Shown: positions 11,038-22,846 of the stretch, piece by piece
Position numbering within the stretch: the first letter of the stretch is position 1
Layout of the letters: each line of letters starts with the position of its first letter
Source: Theobroma cacao
Taxonomy: Eukaryota; Streptophyta; Magnoliopsida; Malvales; Malvaceae
Reading direction: 5' to 3'
Length of the DNA: 64,000 nt
Assembly (NCBI RefSeq): GCF_000208745.1
Contig: NC_030858.1
Coordinates: 3,392,566-3,456,565, forward strand
Made by a program: the position numbers and the translations under genes
Notes under the pieces: generated by a model
Database searches by the model: none
What the model saw: the letters and a program-made list of their open reading frames with translations, nothing else
Told to the model about the DNA's origin: nothing

Positions 11038-13746
11038 CTTTAATTAGTCAAAATACTCGAGTTAATCGTTACTTATTTAAGGTATGACGTTTATAATAAA
11101 CTAGCAATGTATATAAACTATTTATTTTTAATATATCAATTATAAATCTTAAAAATATTATGTTATATAAGATTAAATTGTGCAATTAGTTCATATTATC
11201 TGATAAAGTAATGAATTTAATTACTGTATAATAATTTGTAAAAATTAAATTTATATATTTTTCTAAAATTAACAATGTTAGTCTAATTATTAATAGTATT
11301 AATACTTTTTTGTTATTTATATTAATATGACATTTTTTTATTAATGTGACATTTAATATGATGATTTATTAATTATGATGTGTTTTTTTTTTTTACTTAT
11401 TTAAGAACATTATTTTTACTGTTTTAAATTATGGAGTATAAAAATTCAATTTTTCTTTATCTTATAACACTGTTTTTCTAAATTTTATAAACCTATTTAT
11501 ATTTTTGATTGTTTCTTTTCCAATTTCATTTAAAACCATTAACTTACATTGAATAATTCCATATTCAAAGTTATAAAAACTATATCAATACTTGATCATA
11601 TCATATTAATACTATTATTACATCCATGTCACATTATCGTCAAATTTAATATCACATTAATAAAAAAAAATCGCGTTAACACATCCAATATCATATTAAT
11701 ATAAATAACAAAAAAACATTTAACATATTAAATTAACATTATAAATTCTAAGAAATATAAAGACTCAACTTTTATAAATTATTATAGATAAATTAAATCC
11801 ATAATTCTAATAAAATACAATAATTAACTACATAATTTAACCTTTATATGATAACTTTGAAATTGCGTCTTAGACATATTAATTGTAAAACTTGTTTTAC
11901 AAATATCACATTAAGCAATGTAACACCTTGTTAACATTTCTCAACAAAATTTCATGACAAGTTTGGTTTGTGAAATGGAATAGAATGATTATTCTGCGAG
12001 TATATATTAAGGTAAAAATATAATAGAATGATTATTATGTGATTTTCTTAACAAAATGGAATAGTGTAAGGATTGTTATTATAATTTATTTTAATGTTTG
12101 ATTGGTAAGAATAGCTTTGGAATAACGAAAGAATAAATATTAAAATGATAAAATTACCTTTTGTTATAATATTTAATGTATTTTTATCAAAAGATGAAAA
12201 TATAATAAAATATTTATACTAAAAAATTAAATCACCTTTCACTATAATTTAATCACATATTTATACTCAAAAACAAAATTATTTTTTATTATATTTTAAT
12301 AATATTTTCATAAGAATACAAAACCATAAGATATTCAGATATTGTGACCAAAAAACCTCAAAATGACATGTTTTGAATATCCACCTTTTAATTCCTTCAA
12401 AATAGTAAAGGTTCAAAACAACATCTTATTATTTCCTTCAAAATAATAAGGCAAATAATAAGACACTGTGACTAGAAGCTTCAAGTACCTGAACCAAGAA
12501 ACTCAATTACAAAACATAAAGAATGTTGCTACCAAAACCCTAGAAAAACAAATCAGAAAAATAATTTGTAAAATACCAAATAAATAATCTCAGTACAAAA
12601 AAGAAATCGAGGTGACAATTGAAAAAGAATTTCAAGAAGAAAAAAAAAAGGGAAAACAATTATATAGGGATAAAGTTGTAATTATTTTTAGTAAACATGG
12701 ATATTTTCATCCAATGATATTTTTGTTCTATTTTGTTAGTCATGGAATGGATAATAACAAAAGAGAAGGGGAATGGTTAAACCTTTTTTGAGACACTAAA
12801 ATGCAACCAAACAAAAACATAAAAAAATGAAAGGAATAAGGGGAAATGGCTTAGCCATTCATCTATCACACGTGCCATCAGTACTGAGATAAAAATTAAT
12901 TTATGGAATTTCAATGGATTGATTTTTTTTTGGTTTTTTCTCATTTTCTTCTTAACAAAAATATTTTGTAATTATTACAGATTTCAGATGTGAAAAATAG
13001 ATGATCCTCTATTTTTTATATATATAAAAAAATCGCTTAGTTATTTCCCTTTTTTCTTGGCAAGTTATTATTTCCATTTTTCTTCTTTTATTGCCATCAA
13101 CAAAATTTAATCTAACAAATGTTGAGAAAAAAATAATCATGGAACAACTATTAAAGGCTTGTTTGTTGTAAAAATTATTGAATATTAGTTATATTTTTTG
13201 AAGAGTATTTATTAACGAGTGTTAAGAACCTTTTTCCATAAATCAAATTTTCACAATTTAATATAATAATTGACAAAGTAATTTAATAATTTTTGATGCA
13301 TTGAATAAGTATATTACTTTACAAGCTTGCATGAACAATATCATGCATAACTTACCAAAAAGAAAAGAAGAAGAAGAAGAAGATAATATTATGCAAAATT
13401 AATTGAGATTATTTCATTTTACATGATTAGAGTGACATAAAATAAAGATAATTAGCATGTTAATTTTGTTTTATTTTTTTGGTAATATCTTAAAAAATTA
13501 ACTGAGCCAAATAATTATTGCGGAGCAATATTTCTATTTTCATCCGGTTTTCAATCTTCAATCAGGTGGACATGGCGGGTAAGTGGATAACATCCGGGTA
13601 GAGAAAGAATCCGATCGCAGAATCACACCGGATAAAATAAAATAAAAAAGACAAAGAAAAAAGGCACTTCAAAAACACTCAGCACCTTTTATCTGTTTTT
13701 TTGCCGGCCAAGGGGAAAACGAAAAAAAGAAGAGAGAGATCGGAAT
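11038..13746. other. AT-rich intergenic DNA upstream of the FYVE-ankyrin gene
   Basis: No gene seen. The stretch 11955-12815 may be an old transposon: it starts near GTTTGGTTTGTGAAATGG and ends near a complement of GTTTGGTTGCATTTTAG, but a target duplication was not found. An AGA repeat (AAGAAGAAGAAGAAG) lies near 13366-13381. The GC-richer stretch from about 13560 is probably the start of the FYVE-ankyrin promoter and leader. Confidence 0.4.
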
Positions 13747-16700
13747 ATGCCATTGGAGCCCCCGGTCTTCCAGGAAGCAGCACGCTGCGACGTCTGCAAA
13801 TGCAGCTTCAACACTTTCAGGCGCCGCGTATTTTCTTAATCTCAATTTATTATTTTTTATTATCGTTTTTTTTTTTACGAATAAATTACTTATCATTTTC
13901 CTTCAATCGGATGAAATATATCGATGGATTTTTGGTTTTCCTTTTTGAAGGAGATTTTAGCGATTAGGTTTATTATTGTGTCAAATCGGTAATCATATAG
14001 ATTATCATGGAGTGCGCTCTCTTTGCTTTGATCTTAGCTGTTTGACTGATCTATTCGCGCTAAAGATAACTGTTTCAATGCGTTGAATTTGCTGATTCAG
14101 AGTTCTTTTGAATATAATTGAGTTTTTTAGTATGATTTAATTTTGATGCGTTAAATTGGTAATTGGAAGTATGATTATCCAATTTGCCTGCTGTTAGTGG
14201 CTAGGCTTACTGCAATCTCAATCGAAGATTGAATTGGGTGCATGTGTGATGTTGTGAGTATAATTTCAGGTGCGGGACTGCGCGATAATGTTTGTCTGAA
14301 AACTTCAGGCTGTTAACATAATTCAATAGTCCAGGCCTATTATATGTATACTATTAGTGGGATAATTCTTATGCGAGACTACAATGCGTCAGTAAGGATG
14401 ATTCAAAGGTGGTGCGATCTTAAGTTCACTGAACTCTATAAATCTTTTACTGTACCCACTGTGATCAAAGTGATGTTAGTATGCTATTGTTCATGGAATA
14501 TGTCTTGCAAAGCTCATGTTGATGTTTCTTTGTTAAAAGGAAATGTAAATGTAAATATACATACTGTTGTGTGCAATTTGTCTTCAAAGTAGGTGTGAAT
14601 CTAGTCTATGTTAGACAGATTGCCATTGGGAAAATACATGAAATCAAATGGTTTCTCTTCTCCTTTTCGCAGCACCATTGCCGATGTTGTGGGAGGACTT
14701 TATGCCACGAACATTCATCAAATCAAATGGTTCGAGCTCACATCCCCTCTATTTATATATTTGGGTTTTCTGTTCATTTCTCAAGTTGTAAAAGTTTGGA
14801 TAAATCAGCTTTAAGCAATCTTTTCTGTTCTCTTTCCTGTGCAAATTCAGGCTTTACCACAATTTGGCATATACTCGGCTGTTAGAGTTTGTGCAGATTG
14901 TTTCAATGACTCTTCAGGGTAAACCTCTCTTAATTGATACATATACTATCAATCAGTTGTCTTACATGCATAATTTGATCAAGAAGCTAAATAACCCTTG
15001 TATTGGAATAGAATATCAAATTTGATTATATTGATATCTGTTCTACGTATAATGTCAAAATTCTTTGAAAGAGAGAGGGATGGGAAGGAAGGGAGAGTGT
15101 TGCTTGGACTTCCATATGTCTTAAGATTTTTGGTGGTAGTGGATGCCTTCTACTCTTGCCTCACTTTGCTTTTCTTCTTATTTGCTTGAGTATTGTTTTA
15201 AGAGGCCATTTCTTTATGATTTTTCATTTTTCTTTTTGTTTCTTGACATGGTTTTCTCGTGGATTTATATGGGTGCAGATCTGGGAAAGCTGATCCTCAG
15301 CCTTCTTTAGATGGAGTTGATTCTGTTACAGACGAAGTCTCTAGATTAAACATTAGTGCAGATATGGGTTCAAAAACTGAAGCAACTGCAGGGCATCAGC
15401 CTGTTGCAAGCATTCCAGATTGTAAGTGTGGAATGCCTTTGTGTATTTGTGAATCTCCAGCACCAACCACAGATGCGCTTCCACTTCAGGTATGAACTCT
15501 TCAGTAGTTTAAGCTGCATCTCATATTCTCTTCCAGGCTTCTTACGAACTCATATTTGTTCCTGGGGCAGATGAAAAACCCTTCAACCTCTGTGGCTTCA
15601 TCAAATCCAAAATCAAAGAAAACTGCCACTGTTCCAAAGAGTAAAGGCTCCACTTCAAACAGCAAATCTAGGTATGCTATCTTTGAATTTTTGTATTCAA
15701 TCTTTGTTCTTCACTTCTTCCAAACATAATGGTTGATTTCAAATGGTTTGATAAATTAATTCTTGTGCAATTGAAGCATGGAAACCCCAACTACTTTTGG
15801 CCCATTCTACTGTACTCTGGCTTGAATTAATTGAAACCTGAAGCTGGATGCTAGTAAAATCATGGCCTTCTGGTTTGAGGCATAAAACACTGAAATCAAT
15901 TTACCTTCTCTCTTCATCTTGCTTTCCTGTTGGCAGTGGCCTCCTGATAGAACTATCTAGAATTAATTTTAATGTAGTGGAGGATAATTGTGTGAGGGAG
16001 CCATACTTTTCCACTTTTCTGGCCATTTCATTCTATTTCATGGCCTTCTTATTCTCCTCCTTTTCAATGTCCCATGGTCTCCTTCCTTCTCATTATCCTC
16101 TTTAGATATCATATGTCATTAAGTTCATGATTTCATTTTTTTTTAAGTCTCTAGCCTCTTCTGGTGACAAATTTTGCTGTCTATTTTATTGGACTTTTCT
16201 AAATGGGTAAAATTATACAGTTTGGTTTTCAATCCTGGTCTGGCGGCAAATGGTACTGCTGCAGATAAACCTCAGATGGATTATGATGTCAATGGAGAGG
16301 TAGAGCTCTTTATGAAGTATTTAAATAGTCATGAGAGGTTCAAGTTTATGGGGATTTTGCTTCCTTTGAATTATGTACTTATGCATTTACTTTACTCAGG
16401 GTTTAAGAGAAGCTATAAAGAATGGTGATACTGCTGCAGTCAAGAGGCTTCTAAGTGAGGTATTTTACAATTTTACTCCAAATTTCAACTGGGAATGAAT
16501 TTGAAGTATGATTACATGTGCAGGGTGTGGATGCAAATTACCGTGACAAGCAAGGATTATCTTTGCTGCATCTGGTACTGCTATCTCTATCTCCCTCTCT
16601 TTAGTATATTTGTAGTCCTTTACATTTGCTTGAAGGCTGGCTGATTGATTACATAATTTTAATTTCCATTTCATTCCAAATTTATATGACACTAATGACG

Positions 16701-17274
16701 TGATAAACTTGGTGTAGGCGGCACTCTTCAATCGAACTGATATAGTATTCGCCCTCATGGAATGTGGAGCAAGCATGGACTACAAGAATGCACAGGGTAA
16801 TTTATTATTTATGAGTTTTCAGCATTCCTGATTTTAGAATATGTCTATCTACAAATCGAAGAGCTCAGGTAGAGTTTTAAGGTTACTGAAGGTTGAAAAT
16901 GTCGTTAGAAACTCCTTTTGAGTTGTCTATTTAGAACAAAATGGCTTCCGACATAATTAAGGCTTTGAGGGGACAAGGTAAAAACGGAAAAGGAAAAGAC
17001 AGAGAAGAACTCTCACCTTCAATTTGGAATAATGAAAGTATGATACTCATCATAGCTTTCTTGAATGATGTTAGCTGTTACCTAGAAGTCCATAATTGAG
17101 AACTCTCCTTCCATTAGCATGTCTAGCTCTGATGTGTATGCATCTGTTTGTCTCATAATTATGCTTTAACTCTTTCTAACCACATCAATTCCAGGAGAAA
17201 CACCATTGGATTGTGCACCGGCTACTTTGCAATACAAGATGCAAATGAAGATGAAAGAGAGTGAGCAAGCATGA
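13747..17274 (+). CDS. FYVE zinc finger and ankyrin-repeat protein
   Basis: Ten exons (13747-13827, 14673-14729, 14851-14918, 15279-15489, 15571-15671, 16221-16299, 16400-16459, 16524-16574, 16718-16796, 17195-17274) give 288 residues. Residues 14-67 form a FYVE-type finger: CDVC, then RRRHHCRCCGRTLCHEH, and RVCADC; the basic R+HHC+xCG patch is the PI3P-binding signature, though the usual WxxD start is missing. A second Cys-rich patch, CKCGMPLCIC, lies near residue 115. A Ser/Lys-rich linker follows, then about two ankyrin repeats from residue 200 (GLREAIKNGDTAAVKRLLSE, DKQGLSLLHLAALFNRTDIV, NAQGETPLDCA) to the end. Likely an endosomal PI3P-binding adaptor; partners unknown. Start chosen as the first ATG giving the finger. 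Confidence 0.85.
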
Positions 17275-20200
17275 AATGAACTAGACAAGAGAATTGGAAG
17301 GAAAATGCATAATTTCCTCTGTTAACCGACATGTGCTATCTCTAGCTGTCAGATTTCAGCAAGAAATTATTGATATTATGCTTCATGCTGTCAATTTCAG
17401 CCAGAAATTATAAATATAATGCTGCAAGTGTTTGTATCATATCTGGTAGACAAACCGTCAAACAGGCTGCACGACATAGAAGCTCAATCAAAATGCTGTT
17501 TTTTTCTTTGTTTTTGATCATCATAAGAATGGTGTTGTGAGGCAATAAAAGTTTCTATTATCTGAATCTATAATTTATATATTATTGACAAAAATGGTCT
17601 TTTTTTTTGTTATATTTCTAAATTGTTATTTTAAATATTTTATTATTAATATTGATTAGGCTTATTTAATTTGTAAATAATAAAAAATTTAATTGCATCA
17701 AATGATGTTCATTAAAAGCAGTTTTTACTAAAGATATTAATAAGATTTTATTCAATTTATAAATAATAATTTTAATTGCATTGAATGATTTTTATTAAAA
17801 AATGTTTTTTAATTTTAATGGGATTGAATAATTCATAAATTAATATTACAAAATTTTAATAATATATAATTAAAATATTAATTGTTTTTATATCTAATCG
17901 TCTTTCAATCATAATTATCATGACTTTATAAATAACTAACTTTACATTTTAAATATAATTATTAAAACATATAAAAAATAAAAATTTTATGCACGCAATA
18001 CTAATTCATTAAAACAATACAAACGGATTATTTGTGTTACTGTTCTGGTAACATGTAACGTGCGAGAGGATGAGATGGGTCACTTTGGTCGGTTGATGAA
18101 CTTTGCTGTTTTCCTTTTGTTCTTTTCCTGGTTTTTAAATCTTTGGGTTTATCACATTTTATTCTTTCCTTTTGTTTAAACCCATTAATATTTATACTTT
18201 TGAGAGATATTTTGAAAATGCAACTCTTAAAATAGCATCAATTGCTCATCAAACTAAAACTTATTTTTATATAAAATCTTTATCTTACTCTTCTTTACAT
18301 GACTGTTCGAACTCATTTCATGTCTGCAATATCCTTCAAACAAATATAGATGAAGACTGTTCAATATTTTTTTTCCCTGAATTGAAGTAACCTCTTTAAA
18401 CTTTGTAGTTGTTGATTATTCTGTCAGGTTTCGCTGCTTACCTGGCATACACAGAATTCTTCCCCATTGTTATTGGAATCATCAATACTTACCCCTCATT
18501 TACATCTGTTGCAAATAAATGGTAGCAAGCTGATTGCTTATATGCTTGTAAGTAAACAGAGTTTCAGTAGGGTCGGGGAACAAACTTGAGCTGATTACAT
18601 TCTCATGGCCGGCCTGTTTATATGGATAAGATGGACCAATCTTTGCTTAGCCTTTATGATAAGCCTACGATACATAAGGAGTTTGCAGAAAGATATTACA
18701 GCAGCCCCCTTGACCTAGTCACCAACTTTAATGAGAGGCACATAAATAGTTGTAAAATGTAATAGCAGTTTTTTTATATTGAATCTATTTTGGCAAACAA
18801 CGAGGTCAAAGTTAGATTTGATAATTTTAAACATGATACGTTAACACGATATGAGAATACATGAGTTAAATAAATTTTGAGTTTAGCGTTAACGTGTTTC
18901 GTCTCTAATCGTGTCATACACGATAAACATGTTTAAAACACGTTTAAACATGTTTACTTAATCATGTTATCGTGTTTAAACGTGTATACGTGACATATTT
19001 ATTAACCTATTAAAAATTAATAGTTAAAAACTATTTTAATCTTATATAAATAATTTTAAATAATTATTTTAATAAGTTTTTTAATTTTATAAAGGGTATA
19101 ATGTAATTATACATGCTCAATCATAATTTTTAACTTTTAGTAATTATTTGATATTATTATTTTTGTTTTATTATAATTATTTTTATAATTATAGATTTTA
19201 AATTTAAATAATAAAATTATATTTAATTATAAATATTTTTTATTTAATTGTGTTAAACGTGTTATTAATTGTGTCGTGTCGTATATTAATACGTTTAATA
19301 AACGTGTTAATCGTGTCATGTCGTGTTACACATATATTAAACGTGTACGTGTACGTGTTTCAAATTTAAGACATGAATGTTAAACGTGTCATGTTCGTAT
19401 TTAGTCTTAACGTGTTTCATGTCTGACACGTTTACGACACGTTAACACGAATTGCGAGGTCTAGTCAAAGTGTTTGCTCCATACTAGTGGTTAGGGATAA
19501 GTTCATAAATTTTCCTTAGTAGTGTGATATTTTAAAATTTATTTTCTTGATCTAAGATATGCTGAAAGAATATTTAGATTAAATTCAACACGATGTTATT
19601 TAGAGAAATATTGTTGAGTATTATCATTAATAGAATTTTGTTATTATTGTCTGAGATTTAAAATATTGTGAGATAATTTATTTTTTTAAATATTTAATAT
19701 ATCTTTTCATAACTTATTTATCTAAAATTATAAAAATGGTTAAAAATTACTATTTATTAGTATAAATTAAAATATTAAAATTAAATAAAATATGATTTTA
19801 CACAATAAATTATCAGGTCTAGTAACTAATAATATGACAATTTTCTATTAATTGATCAAAACTAAATACAAGCATCCACAAACTACATAAAATTAAATAC
19901 AAAAATTAAATAAACAAATAATATATCTACAAAATAAATTAAAAAAAAAGACTCACAATTCAAAAACATTGTTTGACATGTAATACTATTTTCTATTAAC
20001 TAGATTATAATTATGAATCTAAATTATCAAACTAATCAAAAAATATTTAGACATGAAGTATTTAAAAACTTAATTTGAGTTGATATTAAATTATTTACAA
20101 TTAAAGCTTAGATGAGTTGTTTTGGGAGAATAAAAAGCATAGTCAATGACCAAGAAAATAAAAGATTTGAATTTATAGATAGAGAGTGTAGTTTAGATTT

Positions 20201-20421
20201 TAAATTTTTTAATAAAATCTTAAATTATAAAAGAAATTTTTTTATTTTTTTATAGTATTTAAATATTAATACATAAATTACTTCTTGATAAATCACTTTT
20301 ACTTGAAATCTTTGATTCAAATTTTCATAAAATTGTAAAAAAAAATAAATTTATTAATATATTAACTACTCTTAATCTTAAATAAATTGAATAAAAATTA
20401 AAATATTTTATTTTAAGAAGT
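17275..20421. other. AT-rich intergenic DNA
   Basis: The first 300 bases should be the 3' UTR of the FYVE-ankyrin gene. The rest is AT-rich with one recognisable hAT-type MITE at 18813-19463. No gene or RNA supported. Confidence 0.5.
18813..19463. mobile_element. hAT-type MITE rich in AACGTGT/ACACGTT words
   Basis: The eight bases GTCAAAGT stand at both 18805-18812 and 19464-19471, the target size of hAT elements. The ends are weak inverted repeats (TAGATTTGATAATT against TAGACCTCGCAATT). Both subterminal zones are crowded with AACGTGT, CGTGTC and ACACGTT in both orientations, typical of transposase binding arrays, while the centre is AT-only. Length 651 bases, no transposase, so it would need a helper element. 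Confidence 0.65.
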
Positions 20422-20472
20422 GAGTGGTGTCATGTGACACCACTCCTTCCAGCATGGGTCCGCCCATGCTGG
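20422..20472. repeat. Two adjacent perfect hairpins
   Basis: 20422-20445 is an 11-base perfect inverted repeat (GAGTGGTGTCA, 2-base spacer, complement). Three bases later, 20449-20472 is a second perfect one with 10-base arms (CCAGCATGGG, spacer TCCG, complement). They sit at the sharp border between an AT-rich stretch and GC-richer DNA. Possibly a transposon end or the stem of a structured transcript. Confidence 0.8.
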
Positions 20473-21020
20473 TGGCAATGGATAGGGTTTTACCATCTCC
20501 TCTCCTTTGCTCGTTCTTCGCATAATGATGAGTTCACCAGCGTTGAAAATGATCAAAACCTGACCCAGTCACGCATGCGGAGACCGGATGGCAGTTCCCG
20601 AAATCAATGCTAGCCTCATGCGTCTGCATGCATTATCAATATTTCTTTCAATTGCTTTTTAGGTAAACCAGGCGTCCTTTTTCCTGAAAGACAAAAACCA
20701 TGGTTGTAAGTTTTCTCGGTTGTTGTTTCTTTATTTCTTTCATTGTTTATGCATATGTTTTGCCCACTGCCCATTTCTTTTTCCAAGTTAAAATCGTAAA
20801 AGTAACATAGGAATTAGGAAATGTTAGTGCCTCGGTGGGATCTGACTGGGATTGTGTGGAAACTAACGTGGGATGGGCCTGCTTCTAACGTGTCATGTAG
20901 AAAGCAAGCAATCTTCTCTGTGATTTTTTGCATACGGTATGGTCTTTCCTTTCCTTTCTACCCAACATTCTAAAATTAATCCGGCTCTTTGTTTGAATAT
21001 TGGATGGATGATGATGTGTG

Positions 21021-21203
21021 ATGATTAAAATGGGTCATTGGTCTTTCCTTTTCCTTCTCCTTTGCTTTTTGTGGCGTAGCATTCGAGTTAAATCGAATGC
21101 CTTCGAGTACACATCAAATTCAGATGAATTAGGCAGCAGTCAGCAGAGCACATGCGACAAGCGAGTTTCATCCTACAAGAGGGGACCAGTTGCACCTGTA
21201 TGA
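21021..21203 (+). CDS. Candidate small secreted peptide precursor (unassigned)
   Basis: An ATG at 21021 opens a 60-residue frame; a second ATG at 21030 would give 57 residues. After MIKMGHW comes a hydrophobic core (SFLFLLLCFLW) followed by a polar segment, as in a signal peptide with cleavage near VKSNA. The mature part is short, polar, has one Cys and two Lys-Arg pairs (DKR and YKR), and ends in YKRGPVAPV. Signal peptide plus basic sites plus a proline-rich C-terminus is the general plan of plant peptide hormones, but I do not recognise a known family. It could also be the first exon of a longer gene, since the stop overlaps a donor-like CCT|GTATGAG. Expression unproven. Confidence 0.35.
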   Translation: MIKMGHWSFLFLLLCFLWRSIRVKSNAFEYTSNSDELGSSQQSTCDKRVSSYKRGPVAPV

Positions 21204-22180
21204 GCCTGATTATATAGTGCATGGTCGGATAATTTACATGACAAAAACCGGTTTGAGTCCTACCAATTAGGAGAAATTTTATTTTAAAAATAAACTAATA
21301 ATTTAAATGATAAAAACCAGTTCAAATTCAGTTTTACTCTGAACCCGATTTAATAAGAAGTTTGATCGATTAAATTACTATGTGAATTTTTAACATAAAC
21401 TATCAAATTTTAATTTAAATAATTCCATTGATCAATCCAATTTAATTTTTAAAATTATAATCTTAACTTGTGGAAAGGGTTTTCTTTTTAAACCTCAATC
21501 ACCGCTAAAATGAAGATTTTTTTTTTCTCTTTTTAATTGTTTCTTTCGTTTTGGTCAAAATCTTAGAATATGAAAACATGTTTTGAATTAGAAGAAAAAA
21601 CTTACCGCATATCCATTTAATAAAGTTCATATTTAATCTTATAAATTAAAAAAATTAAATAACAATGGCTAAGGTTAATGCTGTAAGTACATATTTCTTT
21701 CCCCCTGCCATACAATTTTTTCTCCTTCTTTTTATTAAAAAAAAGAAAAAAAAAACAGAGAAATTGATCATGTTCATCAGTTCGTGGCCAACAATTTTTT
21801 GAAGTATTAGGCAATCTTTTTGAGACTTTCCTTACGAAGCAAAACACCAGATTCATTCGGTACATCCACAATCTCATGATCGGATCCAGTTGCTTTACTT
21901 TAATCCTAACTTTAACCCACACGCTATCTCCTAGTATCCTTTTTCCCTTCCAATTTCTCTAACAACACCTACTAATTTCTTTTTTATTTTTAATGAAAAG
22001 ATATTTGAGATAATCGACCACCGTCCTTCTGAGCTGTGACTTACACGATTGCACGCCATAGGGACCTAAGCACCCCCTTCTCTCCTTTATTCCAAAGCTT
22101 GTTCACACACCGACAAAAATCCGATAAAGCAGTCCACTATCTCACCCCCGTTGGCCCCTGGCCGCTTGCAACCTCCCTCC

Positions 22181-22190
22181 TTTATATAAG
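22181..22190 (+). promoter_or_regulatory. TATA box of the RING-H2 gene
   Basis: TTTATATAAG stands 120 bases upstream of the RING-H2 ATG, followed by a CT-rich leader (CCCCCTTTCTTTTCGCC and similar). Good match to a plant TATA box with correct spacing for transcription starting near 22215. Confidence 0.75.
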
Positions 22191-22300
22191 TCCCAAGATG
22201 CTCCTCTAACCCTCCCCCTTTCTTTTCGCCTCTTCTTCATCTTCCTTCTCTCTTGCTAATTACTTTCTTTCCTTTTTCCTTCGCTTTTCCTTGTGTTTCA

Positions 22301-22846
22301 ATGGGTTTCTTTGTAGAGGATCCAGGGCTAATTGTAACCCATCTTCTTTACAAAACAGCTGTTGTTTTAGCAGTGTTGAGATGGGTCCTCTCTTGGGTTC
22401 TTAGGTTTAGAGACATAAGCTTCTTCACTACTTCATCTGACTCCCAACGCAACCCTTCTTCTTCTTCTCCCTTGGTTTCTTTACAAATGATTAGGGACAG
22501 TCTCGTGCTGACGACGTTCGAAGATGCTAAGGAACGGGTGCCTTGGGTTTCCGACACCTGTGCAGTCTGCTTGAGCCAGCTGAAGGAAGGTGACGAAGTC
22601 AGAGAACTGAGGAACTGCTGCCACGTGTTCCATAAAGATTGCATTGACAGATGGGTTGACTATGATCAAGATCACGACCAGGATTACGATCATGATTACA
22701 ATGAGCATGAACATAATCACAAGACTTGCCCCCTTTGCAGGACCCCTTTACTTACTTCATCTCAAAGCTTGGGCTGGCCTAAGAATGAACCCAGCTGGGC
22801 CGTCGAGCGGCTGCTCTACCTATTTGGGGATGATCTGCTTCCTTGA
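22301..22846 (+). CDS. Membrane-anchored RING-H2 E3 ubiquitin ligase with Asp/His-rich insert
   Basis: Single exon, 181 residues. Residues about 10-35 are hydrophobic (LLYKTAVVLAVLRWVLSWVL), a likely membrane anchor. The RING-H2 finger spans 87-146: CAVC (87-90), C106, H108, H111, C114 and CPLC (143-146), so all eight zinc ligands are present. Between the sixth and seventh ligands there are 28 residues, where about ten is usual; the extra part is an Asp/His/Tyr repeat (YDQDHDQDYDHDYNEHEHNH). The protein resembles the short BRH1/XERICO-like ligases of plants and, in position, the RING gene beside JAZ11 in Arabidopsis. It should transfer ubiquitin from an E2; target unknown. The ATG is the first in frame after the TATA box and leader. 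Confidence 0.9.
   Translation: MGFFVEDPGLIVTHLLYKTAVVLAVLRWVLSWVLRFRDISFFTTSSDSQRNPSSSSPLVSLQMIRDSLVLTTFEDAKERVPWVSDTCAVCLSQLKEGDEVRELRNCCHVFHKDCIDRWVDYDQDHDQDYDHDYNEHEHNHKTCPLCRTPLLTSSQSLGWPKNEPSWAVERLLYLFGDDLLP

Noticed and set aside
22348..22720. Minus-strand frames opposite the RING gene
   Set aside because: Antisense shadows; the Met/Ile/Val-rich one simply mirrors the Asp/His codon repeats.
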